DNA from: Planctomycetota bacterium
GTDB lineage: Bacteria; Planctomycetota; UBA8108; UBA1146
Assembly (NCBI GenBank): GCA_018694835.1
Contig: JABHOG010000082.1
Span: forward strand, 1 to 44,045
Reading direction: 5' to 3'
Length of the DNA: 44,045 bases
Shown: piece after piece, positions 34,628-44,045 of the stretch
Numbering within the stretch: the stretch's first letter is position 1
Layout: every line of letters begins with the position of its first letter
Notes under the pieces: generated by a model
What the model was told of the DNA's origin: nothing
Database searches by the model: none
Seen by the model: only the letters and a program-made list of their open reading frames with translations
Program-made: the position numbers and the translations under genes

Positions 34628-37062
34628 TTCTATCTCCATTCCTGTGTCTGTTGGATACCCGTCTTGAAACCAGGATCGAATGGCTCGCGGCTCCCGAGCC
34701 CTGGGTCATTGCAGTGGTCATCATTCCGCTCTTGCTGGGGATTTCAGCCTGGGGCTATCGCGGCGAGATGGGAAAGTTGGGGCGCAACGCAAGGGTCCTG
34801 TTGGGATCACTTCGCTTTCTCGCACTCCTGATATTGGTTCTGATCCTGTTCCAGCCGACGCTGACTCGTGAGCGAGTACAGACCGAATCTTCCACGGTTC
34901 TGGTGGTGGTCGATGATTCCTTCTCGATGGGGATCCAGGATCGTTGGTCCGATCCATCGATACCTGCATCGATCGCCTCGGTCGCAGGTATCCAGGTGAG
35001 CGAGGAGACGACGCGGATTGAAATCGCGCGTGGACTCTTGACCGGCGGAACCTGCGATCTTGTCGAACGGCTTCGCCAGGATGCAGATGTGCGAATCGTC
35101 ACCGGCTCCGATGGAGTCCGAGGAATTACCGATCTTCCGAAGTTTGAGAAGGGCTCCAGTCTACTGACGGAGGAGCCGCAATTCGATGTCAGCAAGATCG
35201 AATTGCGTGGACGTGTGAGCCGCATCGGCGATGCGATGGGAGATACCCTCGATGATACCAGAGGGAAAACAGTCGCTGCGATGGTGTTGCTGAGCGACGG
35301 TAGAGATAGTGGTGGCATCGTGACTCCCGAGGAGGTGGCTCGCCGATTCGGAGCCCGCGAGATTCCGATTCATGTGATTGGAATCGGCAATGCAGAGGAA
35401 CCCCGTGACATCCGGCTGATCGATCTCGACATTGCAGATGTTGTGCTGGAGGGAGATCGTGTTCCGGTCGACTTCCGCATCGTAGCGGAGGGATTTGAGG
35501 ACGCGGACGTTCGGGCAGAACTTCAGCTGTTGCGCGAAGATGGTGGAATCGAACAGCGGGTGCCCTACTACCCAAGAATCGGCAAAGATGGGCAGGTGAT
35601 GCCGCACAGGCTCGAGTTCACTCCCCGCTCTCCGGGGAAATACCTCTGCCGTGTCGAGATCGAGCACCAGCCAGGAGAACTCTTCAGTGAGAATAACACC
35701 CTCGAAAAACCGGTCACCGTGGTGGCCAGGAAGATCAAGGTCCTCTATGTCGAGGGCCCTCCGAGGTACGACTACAGGTATCTCAAGAATTCACTGATTC
35801 GCGATCCGACGATGGAAACCCAGTGCTTGCTGCTGGAAGCAGACCCGGAATATCCGCAGGAATCTTCCGCTGGAATTCCATCTCTGAAGGAGTTCCCGCG
35901 GACTCGAGAAGAGTTGTTTCAGTACGACGTAGTGCTGCTCGGAGATATCCGACCGGATGCACTCTCGCTCAATCAGAAGGAGTGGATTGTCGAGTTCGTC
36001 GATGACCATGGTGGGGGCCTCGTGTTTATCTCGGGACAGTGGTTCATGCCGAGAAGATTCCGCGGTGATCCACTCGAGCGGATTCTTCCGGTCGAACTGG
36101 AAGAGGCAGACGAACGGGGAGCGATGTCCCGCGATCTGGTCGATCCATTCCATGTCCAACTAACACCCGAGGGACTGGAGCATCCGGTGATGCAACTGGT
36201 CTCCGACAGCGAGAAGAATCAGGAATTATGGCAGTGGCAGGGTCGATCAGACCTGACGATGCCAGGATTCTACTGGTACCAACGAGTCAAAAAATTGCGC
36301 AAGGGTGCGGTGGCACTCGCTGTTCATGAAACGGATGAGCACTTCACCTACGGGCCGAGACCGATTTTTGCGTTCCAGTACTTCGGCCGTGGGCGGACCT
36401 TCATCTCTCTCACCGACGACACCTGGAGGCTCAGAAGATTGGTGGGGAATCGCTGGTTCTATCGGTTCTGGGGCCAGGTCACTCGATTCGTGGGAGCGGC
36501 GCGGCTGCTCGGACCTTCGAAGAGATTCTCCGTCAGTGTCGATCCCCGGGAAGTGGTGCTCGGCAATGAAGTCAAATTGCTGGCACGGATGCTGGGCCCT
36601 GACTTCAAGCCGACATCCGAGGAAGAAGCTCAGCTGAGGCTGGAGCGGATGGATGCAGAGGAACAGGGATCGCTTGAGATCCAGGCGATCCGCAATCCGG
36701 CTCGACCCGAATATTACGAGGCCACCATCGAGGCTCGTGAACTGGGGGAGCATCGGATCTCGCTGATCGATCGGGAGGAAGAGGTGGCGAGTGCCGTTTA
36801 TCGGGTAGTTGTACCCCAGTTGGAGTATGCGGACCCGAGAATGGACCGGGAGAGATTGCAGCAGATTGCACAACTCTCCGGAGGTAAATACTATGAAGCG
36901 AAGGACGCCGCGGATGTCGCAGCGGGGGTGGAGGCGCTGGAGAGAGAAGTGCCAATTTCTGCTGAGCGAGAACCGTTGTGGGATCATCGCTGGGTTCTGG
37001 CGCTGTTCACCTTCCTGCTGACGGTAGAATGGATTCTGCGAAAGGTTTTCCGGCTGCCCTGA
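34624..37062 (+). CDS. Large membrane VWA protein with amidotransferase-like region
   Basis: An 812-residue protein. Two helices lie near the N-terminus (about 27-45 and 59-78), followed by a VWA domain with intact DxSxS (VVDDSFSMG; D97, S99, S101) and a later LLSDGRDSGG aspartate. A beta-sandwich, then a Rossmann region with VLYVEGPPRYDYRYLKNSL and VVLLGDIRPDALS, GGGLVFISGQW, looks like the inactive glutamine-amidotransferase fold of this family. The protein ends in a helix (VLALFTFLLTVEWILRK). It overlaps the BatA-like gene by four bases. It is likely a structural partner of the preceding protein in one complex. Confidence 0.84.
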   Translation: MILSPFLCLLDTRLETRIEWLAAPEPWVIAVVIIPLLLGISAWGYRGEMGKLGRNARVLLGSLRFLALLILVLILFQPTLTRERVQTESSTVLVVVDDSFSMGIQDRWSDPSIPASIASVAGIQVSEETTRIEIARGLLTGGTCDLVERLRQDADVRIVTGSDGVRGITDLPKFEKGSSLLTEEPQFDVSKIELRGRVSRIGDAMGDTLDDTRGKTVAAMVLLSDGRDSGGIVTPEEVARRFGAREIPIHVIGIGNAEEPRDIRLIDLDIADVVLEGDRVPVDFRIVAEGFEDADVRAELQLLREDGGIEQRVPYYPRIGKDGQVMPHRLEFTPRSPGKYLCRVEIEHQPGELFSENNTLEKPVTVVARKIKVLYVEGPPRYDYRYLKNSLIRDPTMETQCLLLEADPEYPQESSAGIPSLKEFPRTREELFQYDVVLLGDIRPDALSLNQKEWIVEFVDDHGGGLVFISGQWFMPRRFRGDPLERILPVELEEADERGAMSRDLVDPFHVQLTPEGLEHPVMQLVSDSEKNQELWQWQGRSDLTMPGFYWYQRVKKLRKGAVALAVHETDEHFTYGPRPIFAFQYFGRGRTFISLTDDTWRLRRLVGNRWFYRFWGQVTRFVGAARLLGPSKRFSVSVDPREVVLGNEVKLLARMLGPDFKPTSEEEAQLRLERMDAEEQGSLEIQAIRNPARPEYYEATIEARELGEHRISLIDREEEVASAVYRVVVPQLEYADPRMDRERLQQIAQLSGGKYYEAKDAADVAAGVEALEREVPISAEREPLWDHRWVLALFTFLLTVEWILRKVFRLP

Positions 37063-39173
37063 TGAATACTTCAATCCCGACCCACGAGTTTCAATCTCCG
37101 CTACACGCCCGCTGGCTGCGGGTGCTGATTTGCTGGGCGCTGCTTGGGTGGCCTGCTGGATCGGTCGTTCAAGCGGATGTGGGTTCGGCCTTGATTCCAC
37201 TGCTGGTCGGTGCCGACGGAGTCATCCAGGAATATCGCGATGCACTCTCGCGTCTCGATTCCGGGGAGACCCTTGACGGGATTCGCAAACTCCAGGTCCT
37301 TCATGAAAAGATCTGGGGAGAAGATCCCCTGATGACGGAAGAATCCTCGGACAACTGGCGAGTAGCTCACCCACTTTCCGACAAGATTGTCGAAGTGTTG
37401 CGATCGCTGCCTCCGGAACACCAGCAGGTTTACCGCACTGAATTTGATTCGCGCGCTCGGTCGTTGTTCCAGCGTGCGATGGAGCAACTGGATCCCGCTG
37501 AACTGCTGCGTGTGGCAGATCTCTACCCTCTCACAGAGGTCAGGAATCAGGCACTGGTGGCCGCCGGGGATCTATTCCTCGAGCGCGATCAACCAGGGCT
37601 CGCCATCCGGGCCTGGGATGATGTGATGGCAGAACTGGGTGATGATTCGGAGAGTTCCACGATCCAGTCGGAACTCTCCCGATCCTTGTTGACCAGAAGA
37701 TGGATTGCACTGCAACGGTCTGGACAGAGCGAGCGAGCTCTTCAACTGACTGAACAGGCCGAGGAATTTGGAGCGGTGCTGCCGGAGGTGGCTCCTGTTC
37801 CTCGTCGTGAGGAGCAGGTGACACTCCCCGAGAACCCGATCGAAGAGGGGGTGATCGCCTGGAAGACTCACAACTTCTCGCAACACATCGCTTATGGCGG
37901 TGGACGAGGGCGAAGTTATTTCCCGTCGCTCCCCGGGTCGATGCTGACTCCCGGTTTTGGCAAGGATTGGGTGGCGATTGCCACCTCCCGACGATTGCTG
38001 AGATATGATCTCCGTACCGGCAAGTTGATCGCCAATGACAACCTCCACTCCGGAGCCCCCTATTTCGAGGAACAGGATCCGGATTCGCGCCTCTGGGTGT
38101 CGACCGATGGATCGTTGCTGATCTGCTCCTATGTGGCCCGGGCCAGTCGTAGAGAGGACTACCTCGGTTTCGATATCCAGGTTTCATTGCCTTCGAGAGG
38201 AATGAAGTGCTGGGATCTGGCCGGTGACGGAGGATTACTCTGGGACACCGCTGATCGTGCCGGCCGAAACGAGATATTGCGAAACAGTTCCTTCAATTCG
38301 ATGCCGGTGATCCAGGATGGAAAAGTTTGGGTGCTCGGCTGGAGAAAGAGTGGCTACATCGATGCCACTCTCTGGTGCCTCGATGCAAGGACTGGCGAGG
38401 AGATCTGGTCGCGCCCGATCGTCGGGAATCAGGTCGAACTGACGATGTTCGGCGAGCCTGCAAGGGAACCGTTTCTCGGCGGAGTGCTGGTCCAGGATGG
38501 AACCGTATACTGCTGTTCCAACCTTGGAGCGGTTGCTGCATTGCGAGCATGGGATGGTCAGGTCGAGTGGATCTCGGAGTACGATCGAAGTTCGTTGAAA
38601 TCCCAGCGTAATCGATTCCGACGGGGAGGGAGAAGGAGTGGTGGACACTGGTCTCCCAATCCGCTGGTCCTTCATCAGGGAACCCTGTTCGTGACTCCGC
38701 TGGATTCCTCTCAACTTCATGCCATCGATGCTGCCACCGGTTCGATTCGATCTCAGATCGAGGGAAAGGGCATCGGTCCGCACATGCTCGGGGTGGCCGA
38801 TGGAAGGCTGGTACTGTTTGGAGACCTGCTCACCACGATGCTGGTGAATGACATCGGTCGAACCGAGAAGTGGGACCAGGCTTTGACCAGAAACGCTTCG
38901 CGAGCGAGACCTGCCCTCGTCGATGGTGGGGTCCTCTACTCCGACCTGGAGAATTTGGCGATCCTGTTTCATCCGCTCGATTCGAACAGTGAGCCACGGG
39001 CGATCGGTGCTCTCTCACAGAATAAGCGCAGAAATCCGCAAATCGGTGCCTATCGACCAGAATTGAGTGGAGGGGACAGGATCGATGTCGTTGGTGATAG
39101 GATCATCTTGACGAATCTGTCCCAGGCCACCTGCGTGACCCAGAAACTGACGATCTGGGAGGGGAGGAAGTGA
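37062..39173 (+). CDS. Exported PQQ-type beta-propeller-like protein
   Basis: A 703-residue protein that begins at an ATG overlapping the previous stop (TGATG). The longer frame to 36978 lies inside the upstream gene and is rejected. A hydrophobic stretch (LLICWALLGWPAG region, ending VVQADVGS) is a signal peptide. Residues about 40-260 are helical (PPEHQQVYRTEFDSRARSLFQRAMEQL). The second half carries quinoprotein-type blades: RRLLRYDLRTGKLIAN, LWCLDARTGEEIWSRP and LRAWDGQVEWISEYD, with HAIDAATGSI. No PQQ ligand set is recognisable, so a binding propeller rather than an enzyme is likelier. It is in the middle of the MoxR/VWA operon. Confidence 0.78.
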   Translation: MNTSIPTHEFQSPLHARWLRVLICWALLGWPAGSVVQADVGSALIPLLVGADGVIQEYRDALSRLDSGETLDGIRKLQVLHEKIWGEDPLMTEESSDNWRVAHPLSDKIVEVLRSLPPEHQQVYRTEFDSRARSLFQRAMEQLDPAELLRVADLYPLTEVRNQALVAAGDLFLERDQPGLAIRAWDDVMAELGDDSESSTIQSELSRSLLTRRWIALQRSGQSERALQLTEQAEEFGAVLPEVAPVPRREEQVTLPENPIEEGVIAWKTHNFSQHIAYGGGRGRSYFPSLPGSMLTPGFGKDWVAIATSRRLLRYDLRTGKLIANDNLHSGAPYFEEQDPDSRLWVSTDGSLLICSYVARASRREDYLGFDIQVSLPSRGMKCWDLAGDGGLLWDTADRAGRNEILRNSSFNSMPVIQDGKVWVLGWRKSGYIDATLWCLDARTGEEIWSRPIVGNQVELTMFGEPAREPFLGGVLVQDGTVYCCSNLGAVAALRAWDGQVEWISEYDRSSLKSQRNRFRRGGRRSGGHWSPNPLVLHQGTLFVTPLDSSQLHAIDAATGSIRSQIEGKGIGPHMLGVADGRLVLFGDLLTTMLVNDIGRTEKWDQALTRNASRARPALVDGGVLYSDLENLAILFHPLDSNSEPRAIGALSQNKRRNPQIGAYRPELSGGDRIDVVGDRIILTNLSQATCVTQKLTIWEGRK

Positions 39174-40270
39174 TGCAAACTGGAACCCGTCCAGTACTAC
39201 TGCTGATGATTCTTCTGTTGATGATCCCTGCAACAGCAGCTCCATCCGGATCACGGGGAGATGACGATTCTACCCGGGTGATCGATTTGAAATTGCAGGA
39301 GCGGGCGCGCCTCGCCGCCGAGCGCGGACTGGAGTTCCTCAAGCAGACCCAGGATGCCGATGGATCCTGGACCGACAAGATCGGTCGTAAGGTTCATTAC
39401 GAATATCGAGGCCGTCTGGGCAAGCATGTCGGAGTGACTTCGCTGGCGTGCCTGGCATTTCTGGCCCAGGGGAGTCTGCCAGGTAGGGGCAAGTACGGCG
39501 AGCAGGTGGAGAAGGGTCTCGACTTCATCCTCAGGACGGTCCAGACCAACGGCTTCATCTCGACCGATGAATCGCGCATGTACAGCCACGCATTTGCGAC
39601 ACTTTTCCTCGCCGAGGTTTATGGCATGACCGGTATGGAAAAGGTCAAGGAGAAGCTCAAGAGTTCGGTGGGCTTGATCGTTCAGGCGCAGAATGAAACA
39701 GGTGGGTGGCGCTATCAACCCGGGGCAGACGATGCGGACATGAGCATCACGGTGTGCCAGGTGATGGCCCTTCGTGCGGCCAGAAATGCCGGGATTCATG
39801 TCCCGAAGAATGTGGTCGATTCGGCGATCTCCTATGTTCGAGAGTCCTCGAATGTGGAGAGTGGCGGCTTCATGTATCAACACGAGGTCGGACCCACGGG
39901 TCGGGTTCAGCGATCGAGGACCACTTTCCCCCTCACCGCAGCAGGCGTCACCGCTCTCTATGGTGCCGGAATCTACGAGGATCGGGTCATCGATCGCGGC
40001 TTGATCTATCTCACTCGCCATCGCCCACGCAGGTATGAGGCTCTCAATACATTCGATTATTACTACGGGATGTACTACGCGACACAGGCGGCATTTCAGC
40101 GAGGCGGGGAGTACTGGACCTTGTGGCACAAGAACACATGGTCTGACATCCTGTCGTTGCAAAATCCCGATGGATCCTGGCAGGATCTGGTGGGGCCGAA
40201 CTATGCGACTGCGATGGCCTGCATCATCCTGGAGATTCCATTCCAGTACTTGCCCATCTTCGAGAGGTGA
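39173..40270 (+). CDS. Exported prenyltransferase/squalene-cyclase-fold protein
   Basis: A 365-residue protein with a signal peptide (VLLLMILLLMIPATAAP). Repeats of the alpha-alpha toroid fold follow: GLEFLKQTQDADGSWTD, HVGVTSLACLAFLAQG, GLDFILRTVQTNGFIS, YSHAFATLFLAEVYGM, IVQAQNETGGWRYQPG and LQNPDGSWQD, resembling QW-type repeats. The catalytic DxDD of squalene-hopene cyclases is absent, so no cyclase activity is suggested; this fold is common among secreted planctomycete proteins of unknown role. Start ATG at 39173 (GTG at 39170 is also possible) after GGGGAGGA. It lies within the operon, overlapping both neighbours. Confidence 0.8.
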   Translation: MQTGTRPVLLLMILLLMIPATAAPSGSRGDDDSTRVIDLKLQERARLAAERGLEFLKQTQDADGSWTDKIGRKVHYEYRGRLGKHVGVTSLACLAFLAQGSLPGRGKYGEQVEKGLDFILRTVQTNGFISTDESRMYSHAFATLFLAEVYGMTGMEKVKEKLKSSVGLIVQAQNETGGWRYQPGADDADMSITVCQVMALRAARNAGIHVPKNVVDSAISYVRESSNVESGGFMYQHEVGPTGRVQRSRTTFPLTAAGVTALYGAGIYEDRVIDRGLIYLTRHRPRRYEALNTFDYYYGMYYATQAAFQRGGEYWTLWHKNTWSDILSLQNPDGSWQDLVGPNYATAMACIILEIPFQYLPIFER

Positions 40271-42453
40271 GCGTGATCGAGTCGAATCAACCCACTCCCC
40301 TTCAGAGGCCACAGCTGGCGCTGCAAAGAATCAGGGAACTGCGGACACGCAGGCGCTGGATGCGTGCCATGACCGGGGGCTTCCGCTGGTTGGTGGTGGT
40401 GATCTCGGCAGCGATTGCGATGTTCCTGCTCGACTGGGTCGCCGATCTTCCTTGGGCTCTCCGGGTCGCGCAAATCGTTGCGGTGTTGATCCTGTTGCTG
40501 ATCACCTTCCGGGCCATCCTGCTGGCTGCACGTACACCCGCGACCGAGGATCAGTTGGCCTCGATGGTCGAGACGGCCTCTGGTGAGCTGGAGGACGCTC
40601 TCATCACTGCGGTGCAACTGACCGACCCCAACAATCCCAGGAGACATCTTTACAATCCAGCGTTGATCGAACAGACGGTCACACTGGCAGAGCAGCGGAT
40701 GCACGAGTTGCGGCCGGGGAGGCTTCTCTCATGGAGTCGAATGTGGGCGGCCATGGGATTACTCCTGATGCTGGCGGTGCCGGCAGTTTCTGGCAGTTAC
40801 TTGCGTCCCGAACTGGCACGGACCTTCTTCGCCCGCAACATCCTGCTGCAAGGAGATCTGTGGCCGAGGTCTTACGAACTGGAAGTCTTGAGCCCCGTCA
40901 ATATGGATCTGGTGGTCGCCAAGGGAACCTCGCTGGTGGTCGACATCCAGAAGAACCGAGGTGGGAACGCCCGGGCATATCTCGCGGTGCGATTTCCGGC
41001 CCAGGAGGGGCGGAGGGAGTTGCGCGAAGAACTCACGCTGGATCGAAAGGGAGAATCTGGATTCCGCCATGTCTTCCAGAATCTCCAGCGAGACATCGAA
41101 TTTCGAGTCGAGTGCGGCGATTACACTGGCCGTTTGTACTCGATCCGGGTCCGCGCCAGGCCACGTGTCGAGGAGATCGAACTCTACTACGAATTTCCTG
41201 AGTACACGGGACTCTCATCGAACAGTGAAGCCGCTTCGGTCAGGAGCGGCCATGTCAAGGCTCCGACCGGTACTCGCGTGGAGTTCCTTGCACATACCAG
41301 CATCGATGTGACTCGAGCCGTTCGTGTCGAAGGTCGTCCCAGCGGAGATGAGGAACTGTTCATCGAATCAGAGGTCGCCATCGAGGATGGTCGGACTCTT
41401 CGGGGATCGTTCGTCGCAGAGGAAAATGGACGATGGTGGATTTCGCTCGATTCAGAGCAAGGTTTTGCCAACGACAATCCAATCGTCTGGCGCATCGCGG
41501 TGATTCCCGACCGTTCTCCGGAGGTGACCATCGAGGAGCCGGGCCAAAACATCGAGATCACTCCGAGAGCGCTGCTGGATCTGTCGATTCGAGTCCTCGA
41601 CGACTACGGCGTCAATTCAGGAAAACTGATCTTCTCTCCAGAACTGGAGGGTGAGTGGGAGCCGAAGGAAATTGCACTCGACCAGATCGGTCGAGTGGAA
41701 GGAACTTCGACGGAGGCATCCCAAGCACTTCAGATCGATCTTTCTACATGGGGATTGAGTGCTGGTCAGCGGGTTCAGTACCACGCGACCGCTCTCGATG
41801 CCCTCGAGCAGATCGGGTCCAGTCGGACCTGGATCCTCAGCGTTCTCAGCGAGGAGGAACTGGAGAGGGTCACCCAGGATGAACTGACCCTGCTCAAGGA
41901 GAGGCTCGAGGAGACCTTTACGGTTCAGCGCGAGGTACGGAGGGAACTGGAAGACGTGCGAGATGCGTTGAATTCCGGTGAAGAGGCCAGTACTCAGGCG
42001 CCGATCGTCCGTCATGCCCGCAGTGGCCAGGACAGAGTCTCGACCCGGGTGGAAGATGCAGCCGAGAGGCTGGCGACCATCTCCCAGAGACTGATCCGGA
42101 ATCGTATGAGCGATGCTCAGGAACTGGCATGGATCCAGGAGTTGAAGGAGCGAATCGATGCATTGGGGACGGATAAGATCACTCCTGCACGGCAAGCGCT
42201 GGATCAACTGGCGACTCAGGCAGCCTCTGGGGAAGCCACGACCGAGGAAGCCGATCAAGCACTGGATGCGGTTCGGCGAGTGGAGCGCGGGCTCTCGGAT
42301 GTGGTGTCTGATTTGCAAGAGTGGGGAGATCTACGCACTGTGATTCGCAAACTCGAGGAGTTACTTCGATCGGAACAAGATCTCGAGAATCGAATTGAGG
42401 ACAAGGTCAGGGAGTCCCTCGGAGGGGACAAGCCAGAAGGAGATCAGCGATGA
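40267..42453 (+). CDS. DUF4175-like membrane protein with coiled-coil C-terminus
   Basis: A 728-residue protein. Two helices at about 41-58 and 66-84 and a third near 160-180 (MGLLLMLAVPAVSG) are followed by a long extracytoplasmic beta-rich part (about 200-540), with ITPRALLDLSIRVLDDYGVNSGKL typical of the family. The last 170 residues are heptad-rich (ELTLLKERLEETFTVQREVRRELEDVRDALN) and charged. It starts at GTG 40267 within the stop of the previous gene, or at GTG 40273. Family members accompany MoxR/VWA operons in Planctomycetes and alpha-proteobacteria. Function unknown. Confidence 0.74.
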   Translation: MSVIESNQPTPLQRPQLALQRIRELRTRRRWMRAMTGGFRWLVVVISAAIAMFLLDWVADLPWALRVAQIVAVLILLLITFRAILLAARTPATEDQLASMVETASGELEDALITAVQLTDPNNPRRHLYNPALIEQTVTLAEQRMHELRPGRLLSWSRMWAAMGLLLMLAVPAVSGSYLRPELARTFFARNILLQGDLWPRSYELEVLSPVNMDLVVAKGTSLVVDIQKNRGGNARAYLAVRFPAQEGRRELREELTLDRKGESGFRHVFQNLQRDIEFRVECGDYTGRLYSIRVRARPRVEEIELYYEFPEYTGLSSNSEAASVRSGHVKAPTGTRVEFLAHTSIDVTRAVRVEGRPSGDEELFIESEVAIEDGRTLRGSFVAEENGRWWISLDSEQGFANDNPIVWRIAVIPDRSPEVTIEEPGQNIEITPRALLDLSIRVLDDYGVNSGKLIFSPELEGEWEPKEIALDQIGRVEGTSTEASQALQIDLSTWGLSAGQRVQYHATALDALEQIGSSRTWILSVLSEEELERVTQDELTLLKERLEETFTVQREVRRELEDVRDALNSGEEASTQAPIVRHARSGQDRVSTRVEDAAERLATISQRLIRNRMSDAQELAWIQELKERIDALGTDKITPARQALDQLATQAASGEATTEEADQALDAVRRVERGLSDVVSDLQEWGDLRTVIRKLEELLRSEQDLENRIEDKVRESLGGDKPEGDQR

Positions 42454-44045
42454 TGGTGCTAAAGAAGCGAGATAGCCGGTGGCTCTTGCTCCTCCTTCTC
42501 CTGACGGTATTGATCCCGATAGATCTATCGGCACAGACTGGAAATCGTCTGGCCAGGCTGCAGGAAGAGTCTCGAGAATATCTCCGATCCTTGCAGGTTC
42601 AGATGGAGTCGTTGGCTCAGCGACTGGAGGGGGAGCAACCAGAAGATTCCACTCGCTTGCGAACTGCGCGAGAACGAATCGTCAGGGCTTTGCTCGAGGA
42701 TGACATGAAGTCTGTCACGGAAGCGCTCGAATCGGAAGATTACATCGTGGCCCTCGAAACGGTCCGAAAGGTCAGAGAAAATCTGGAACTGGTGCTCGCA
42801 ATCCTGGAGAAGCGTGATGTCAATCCGCAAGAGGTCGATCAACGCCTCGAGGATGTGGCTCAACGATTGCAACAGATTGGCGAGATTGCGGATGCTCAGC
42901 GGTCGTTGCGGGATCGTACTGCGGCGGCCGAAACCGCCCAGCAAGATGCACAGGATCTCGAGGATGTTCGCAGTGCTCTCGACGAGATTGCCGCAGAACA
43001 GGGGCAACTCGATGGAGCCGAGGACTCTTCCGGTGAGCAGGACTCTTCCAGTGAGGCGAGGGAATTTTCAAAAGAGGCCCATGACATCGCAGATGACATC
43101 TCCCGTGAAGCTCGCCGTCAGCAAGGCATCGAGGCGGTGGCTCTCAGGGTCGCCCGGATCCAGCAGGATGCGCGGCAGGATGCCGTGGAGACCGCAGCGC
43201 TGGGTACCGATGGCAATCGAGAAGAGACCGCCGTGCGCCAGCGCTTGGCGGCGCGTGCTCGAGAGCAGGCGATGGCCACTGCACAGGCACAACAGAGTGT
43301 CGATGCTCTCCGCCGAGAAGCTGCAGATGATGCCCAGCGCGGCGATGAAAATGCCGCCGCTGCACTGGAGGGGTTGAGCCTTGCCAGTGAAGCGCTGGCA
43401 AGATCTGTTGCGGCAGCGAAGGACGCTGCCGCTGCGACGACCGGCGAACCGCAGGCCTCTGTGGCTGCCGGTTCACGTGAGGAGCAGGAGCAGGCGCTCG
43501 CCCAGGCCAGTGATGCTCTTCGGGATGCCGCGGATCGCGACGGCCAGCGGATCGCATCTCTCGCACAACGTCTCGCCCAGTTGCGTACTGAACTCGATCG
43601 CTGGAGGCAACAAGAAGCCTCGAGTGGCGGTGCAGAAGATGGTGATGCTCAGGCGGGCTCTGCTGCCGGGGATCTGCAAGACGCATCCCGTGCGCTGGGT
43701 CGAGCACAACAACTGGCCGGTTCCTCAGGCCAGCAATCAGGCCAGCAATCAGGCCAGCAATCGGGCCAGCAATCGGGCCAGCAGTCAGGCCAGCAGTCAG
43801 GCCAGCAGTCAGGCCAGCAGTCAGGCCAGCAATCAGGCCAGCAATCAGGCCAGCAATCAGGCCAGCAGTCAGGCCAGCAGTCAGGCCAGCAGTCAGGCCA
43901 GCAGTCAGGCCAGCAGTCGGGACAGCAGTCGGGACAGCAGTCAGGCCAGCAGTCAGGACAGCAGTCGGATCAGCAGTCGGATCAGCAGTCGGATCAGCAG
44001 TCGGATCAGCAGTCGGATCAGCAGTCGGATCAGCAGTCGGATCAG
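42450..44045 (+). CDS. Exported coiled-coil protein with (G/D)QQS repeat tail, 3' end beyond window
   Basis: Translation from ATG 42450 stays open for 532 codons to the window end. A signal peptide ([18 protein letters not shown]) is followed by about 400 residues rich in Glu, Gln, Ala and Arg in heptads ([59 protein letters not shown]). Beyond residue 427 the protein is a regular four-residue repeat, GQQS twenty times then DQQS at least six times. ATGs at 42450 and 42453 are both possible; the first overlaps the previous stop (ATGA). Last visible gene of the MoxR operon. No family could be named; it resembles an extended fibrous or scaffold protein. Confidence 0.75.
   Translation, partial: MMVLKKRDSRWLLLLLLLTVLIPIDLSAQTGNRLARLQEESREYLRSLQVQMESLAQRLEGEQPEDSTRLRTARERIVRALLEDDMKSVTEALESEDYIVALETVRKVRENLELVLAILEKRDVNPQEVDQRLEDVAQRLQQIGEIADAQRSLRDRTAAAETAQQDAQDLEDVRSALDEIAAEQGQLDGAEDSSGEQDSSSEAREFSKEAHDIADDISREARRQQGIEAVALRVARIQQDARQDAVETAALGTDGNREETAVRQRLAARAREQAMATAQAQQSVDALRREAADDAQRGDENAAAALEGLSLASEALARSVAAAKDAAAATTGEPQASVAAGSREEQEQALAQASDALRDAADRDGQRIASLAQRLAQLRTELDRWRQQEASSGGAEDGDAQAGSAAGDLQDASRALGRAQQLAGSSGQQSGQQSGQQSGQQSGQQSGQQSGQQSGQQSGQQSGQQSGQQSGQQSGQQSGQQSGQQSGQQSGQQSGQQSGQQSGQQSDQQSDQQSDQQSDQQSDQQSDQQSDQ
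43728..44045 (+). repeat. 12-bp coding minisatellite, 26 full units and a half unit, open at window edge
   Basis: From 43728 the sequence is an uninterrupted chain of 12-base units of the form GG(C/A)CAGCA(A/G)TC(A/G), then GATCAGCAGTCG for the last six. All units are in frame and read (G/D)QQS. Third positions vary: CAA dominates at the start and again mid-array (43828-43860), CAG elsewhere, which records past slippage. The array continues past the right edge. Confidence 0.97.

Noticed and set aside
39251-40312. Minus-strand 353-codon frame opposite the prenyltransferase-fold gene
   Set aside because: Shadow of a convincing exported protein with signal peptide and repeats.
43728-44045. Direct repeats that might be a CRISPR array
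   Set aside because: Units are contiguous 12-mers without spacers, are in frame with the coding region and vary at synonymous sites, so it is a coding minisatellite.

Overview
The window looks like chromosomal DNA of a planctomycete or close relative. The case rests on a Pirellula-type membrane-bound dehydrogenase/cytochrome next to a DUF1080 protein, a secreted di-haem oxidoreductase with dockerin-like EF-hand repeats, and an enlarged MoxR/BatA-type operon that also carries a quinoprotein-like propeller and a prenyltransferase-fold protein. This assignment is inferred from gene content only. Base composition looks moderately GC-rich and even. I see no rRNA, tRNA, transposase, integrase, phage gene or CRISPR array. 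Genes are tightly packed, with many ATGA or TGATG start/stop overlaps.

Layout. 1-1598 (minus): folate-type operon, pteridine reductase-like SDR, folB, and folK cut by the window edge. 1749-6868 (plus): ferredoxin-NADP reductase, a large FHA-TM-M64 metallopeptidase, and a MinD/ParA-like ATPase. 6869-7259: intergenic DNA with short tandem repeats. 7260-11546 (minus): Mpo1-like membrane protein, PVC-type dehydrogenase/cytochrome, DUF1080 protein, then the very short rpmH (45 codons). 11547-11754: divergent promoter region with six perfect 14-bp repeats. 11755-16678 (plus): ROK sugar kinase, nagA, tldD, tldE. 16727-19551 (minus): korA and korB of a 2-oxoacid:ferredoxin oxidoreductase. 19648-24967 (plus): TauE/SafE exporter, two di-haem oxidoreductases, a strong terminator, and a lipoprotein metzincin. 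24964-30052 (minus): housekeeping operon guaB, guaA, a possible 34-codon membrane peptide, ribH, nusB, ftsY. 30449-44045 (plus): eight-gene MoxR/DUF58/BatA-like/VWA operon continuing through a PQQ-propeller-like protein, a prenyltransferase-fold protein, a DUF4175-like membrane coiled-coil protein and a secreted coiled-coil protein that ends in a 12-bp minisatellite running off the window.

How the genes work together. The housekeeping genes cover folate, GMP, lumazine, ribosome and SRP-receptor functions. KorAB yields reduced ferredoxin, and the ferredoxin-NADP reductase elsewhere in the window could exchange those electrons with NADP. The ROK kinase plus NagA would turn GlcNAc into GlcN-6-P, and translational coupling to TldD/TldE suggests joint turnover of cell-wall sugars and peptides. 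The least described units are the FHA-TM-M64 peptidase with its MinD-like neighbour, the extended MoxR/VWA operon with its repeat-tailed last protein, and the kinase-nagA-tldD-tldE cassette.
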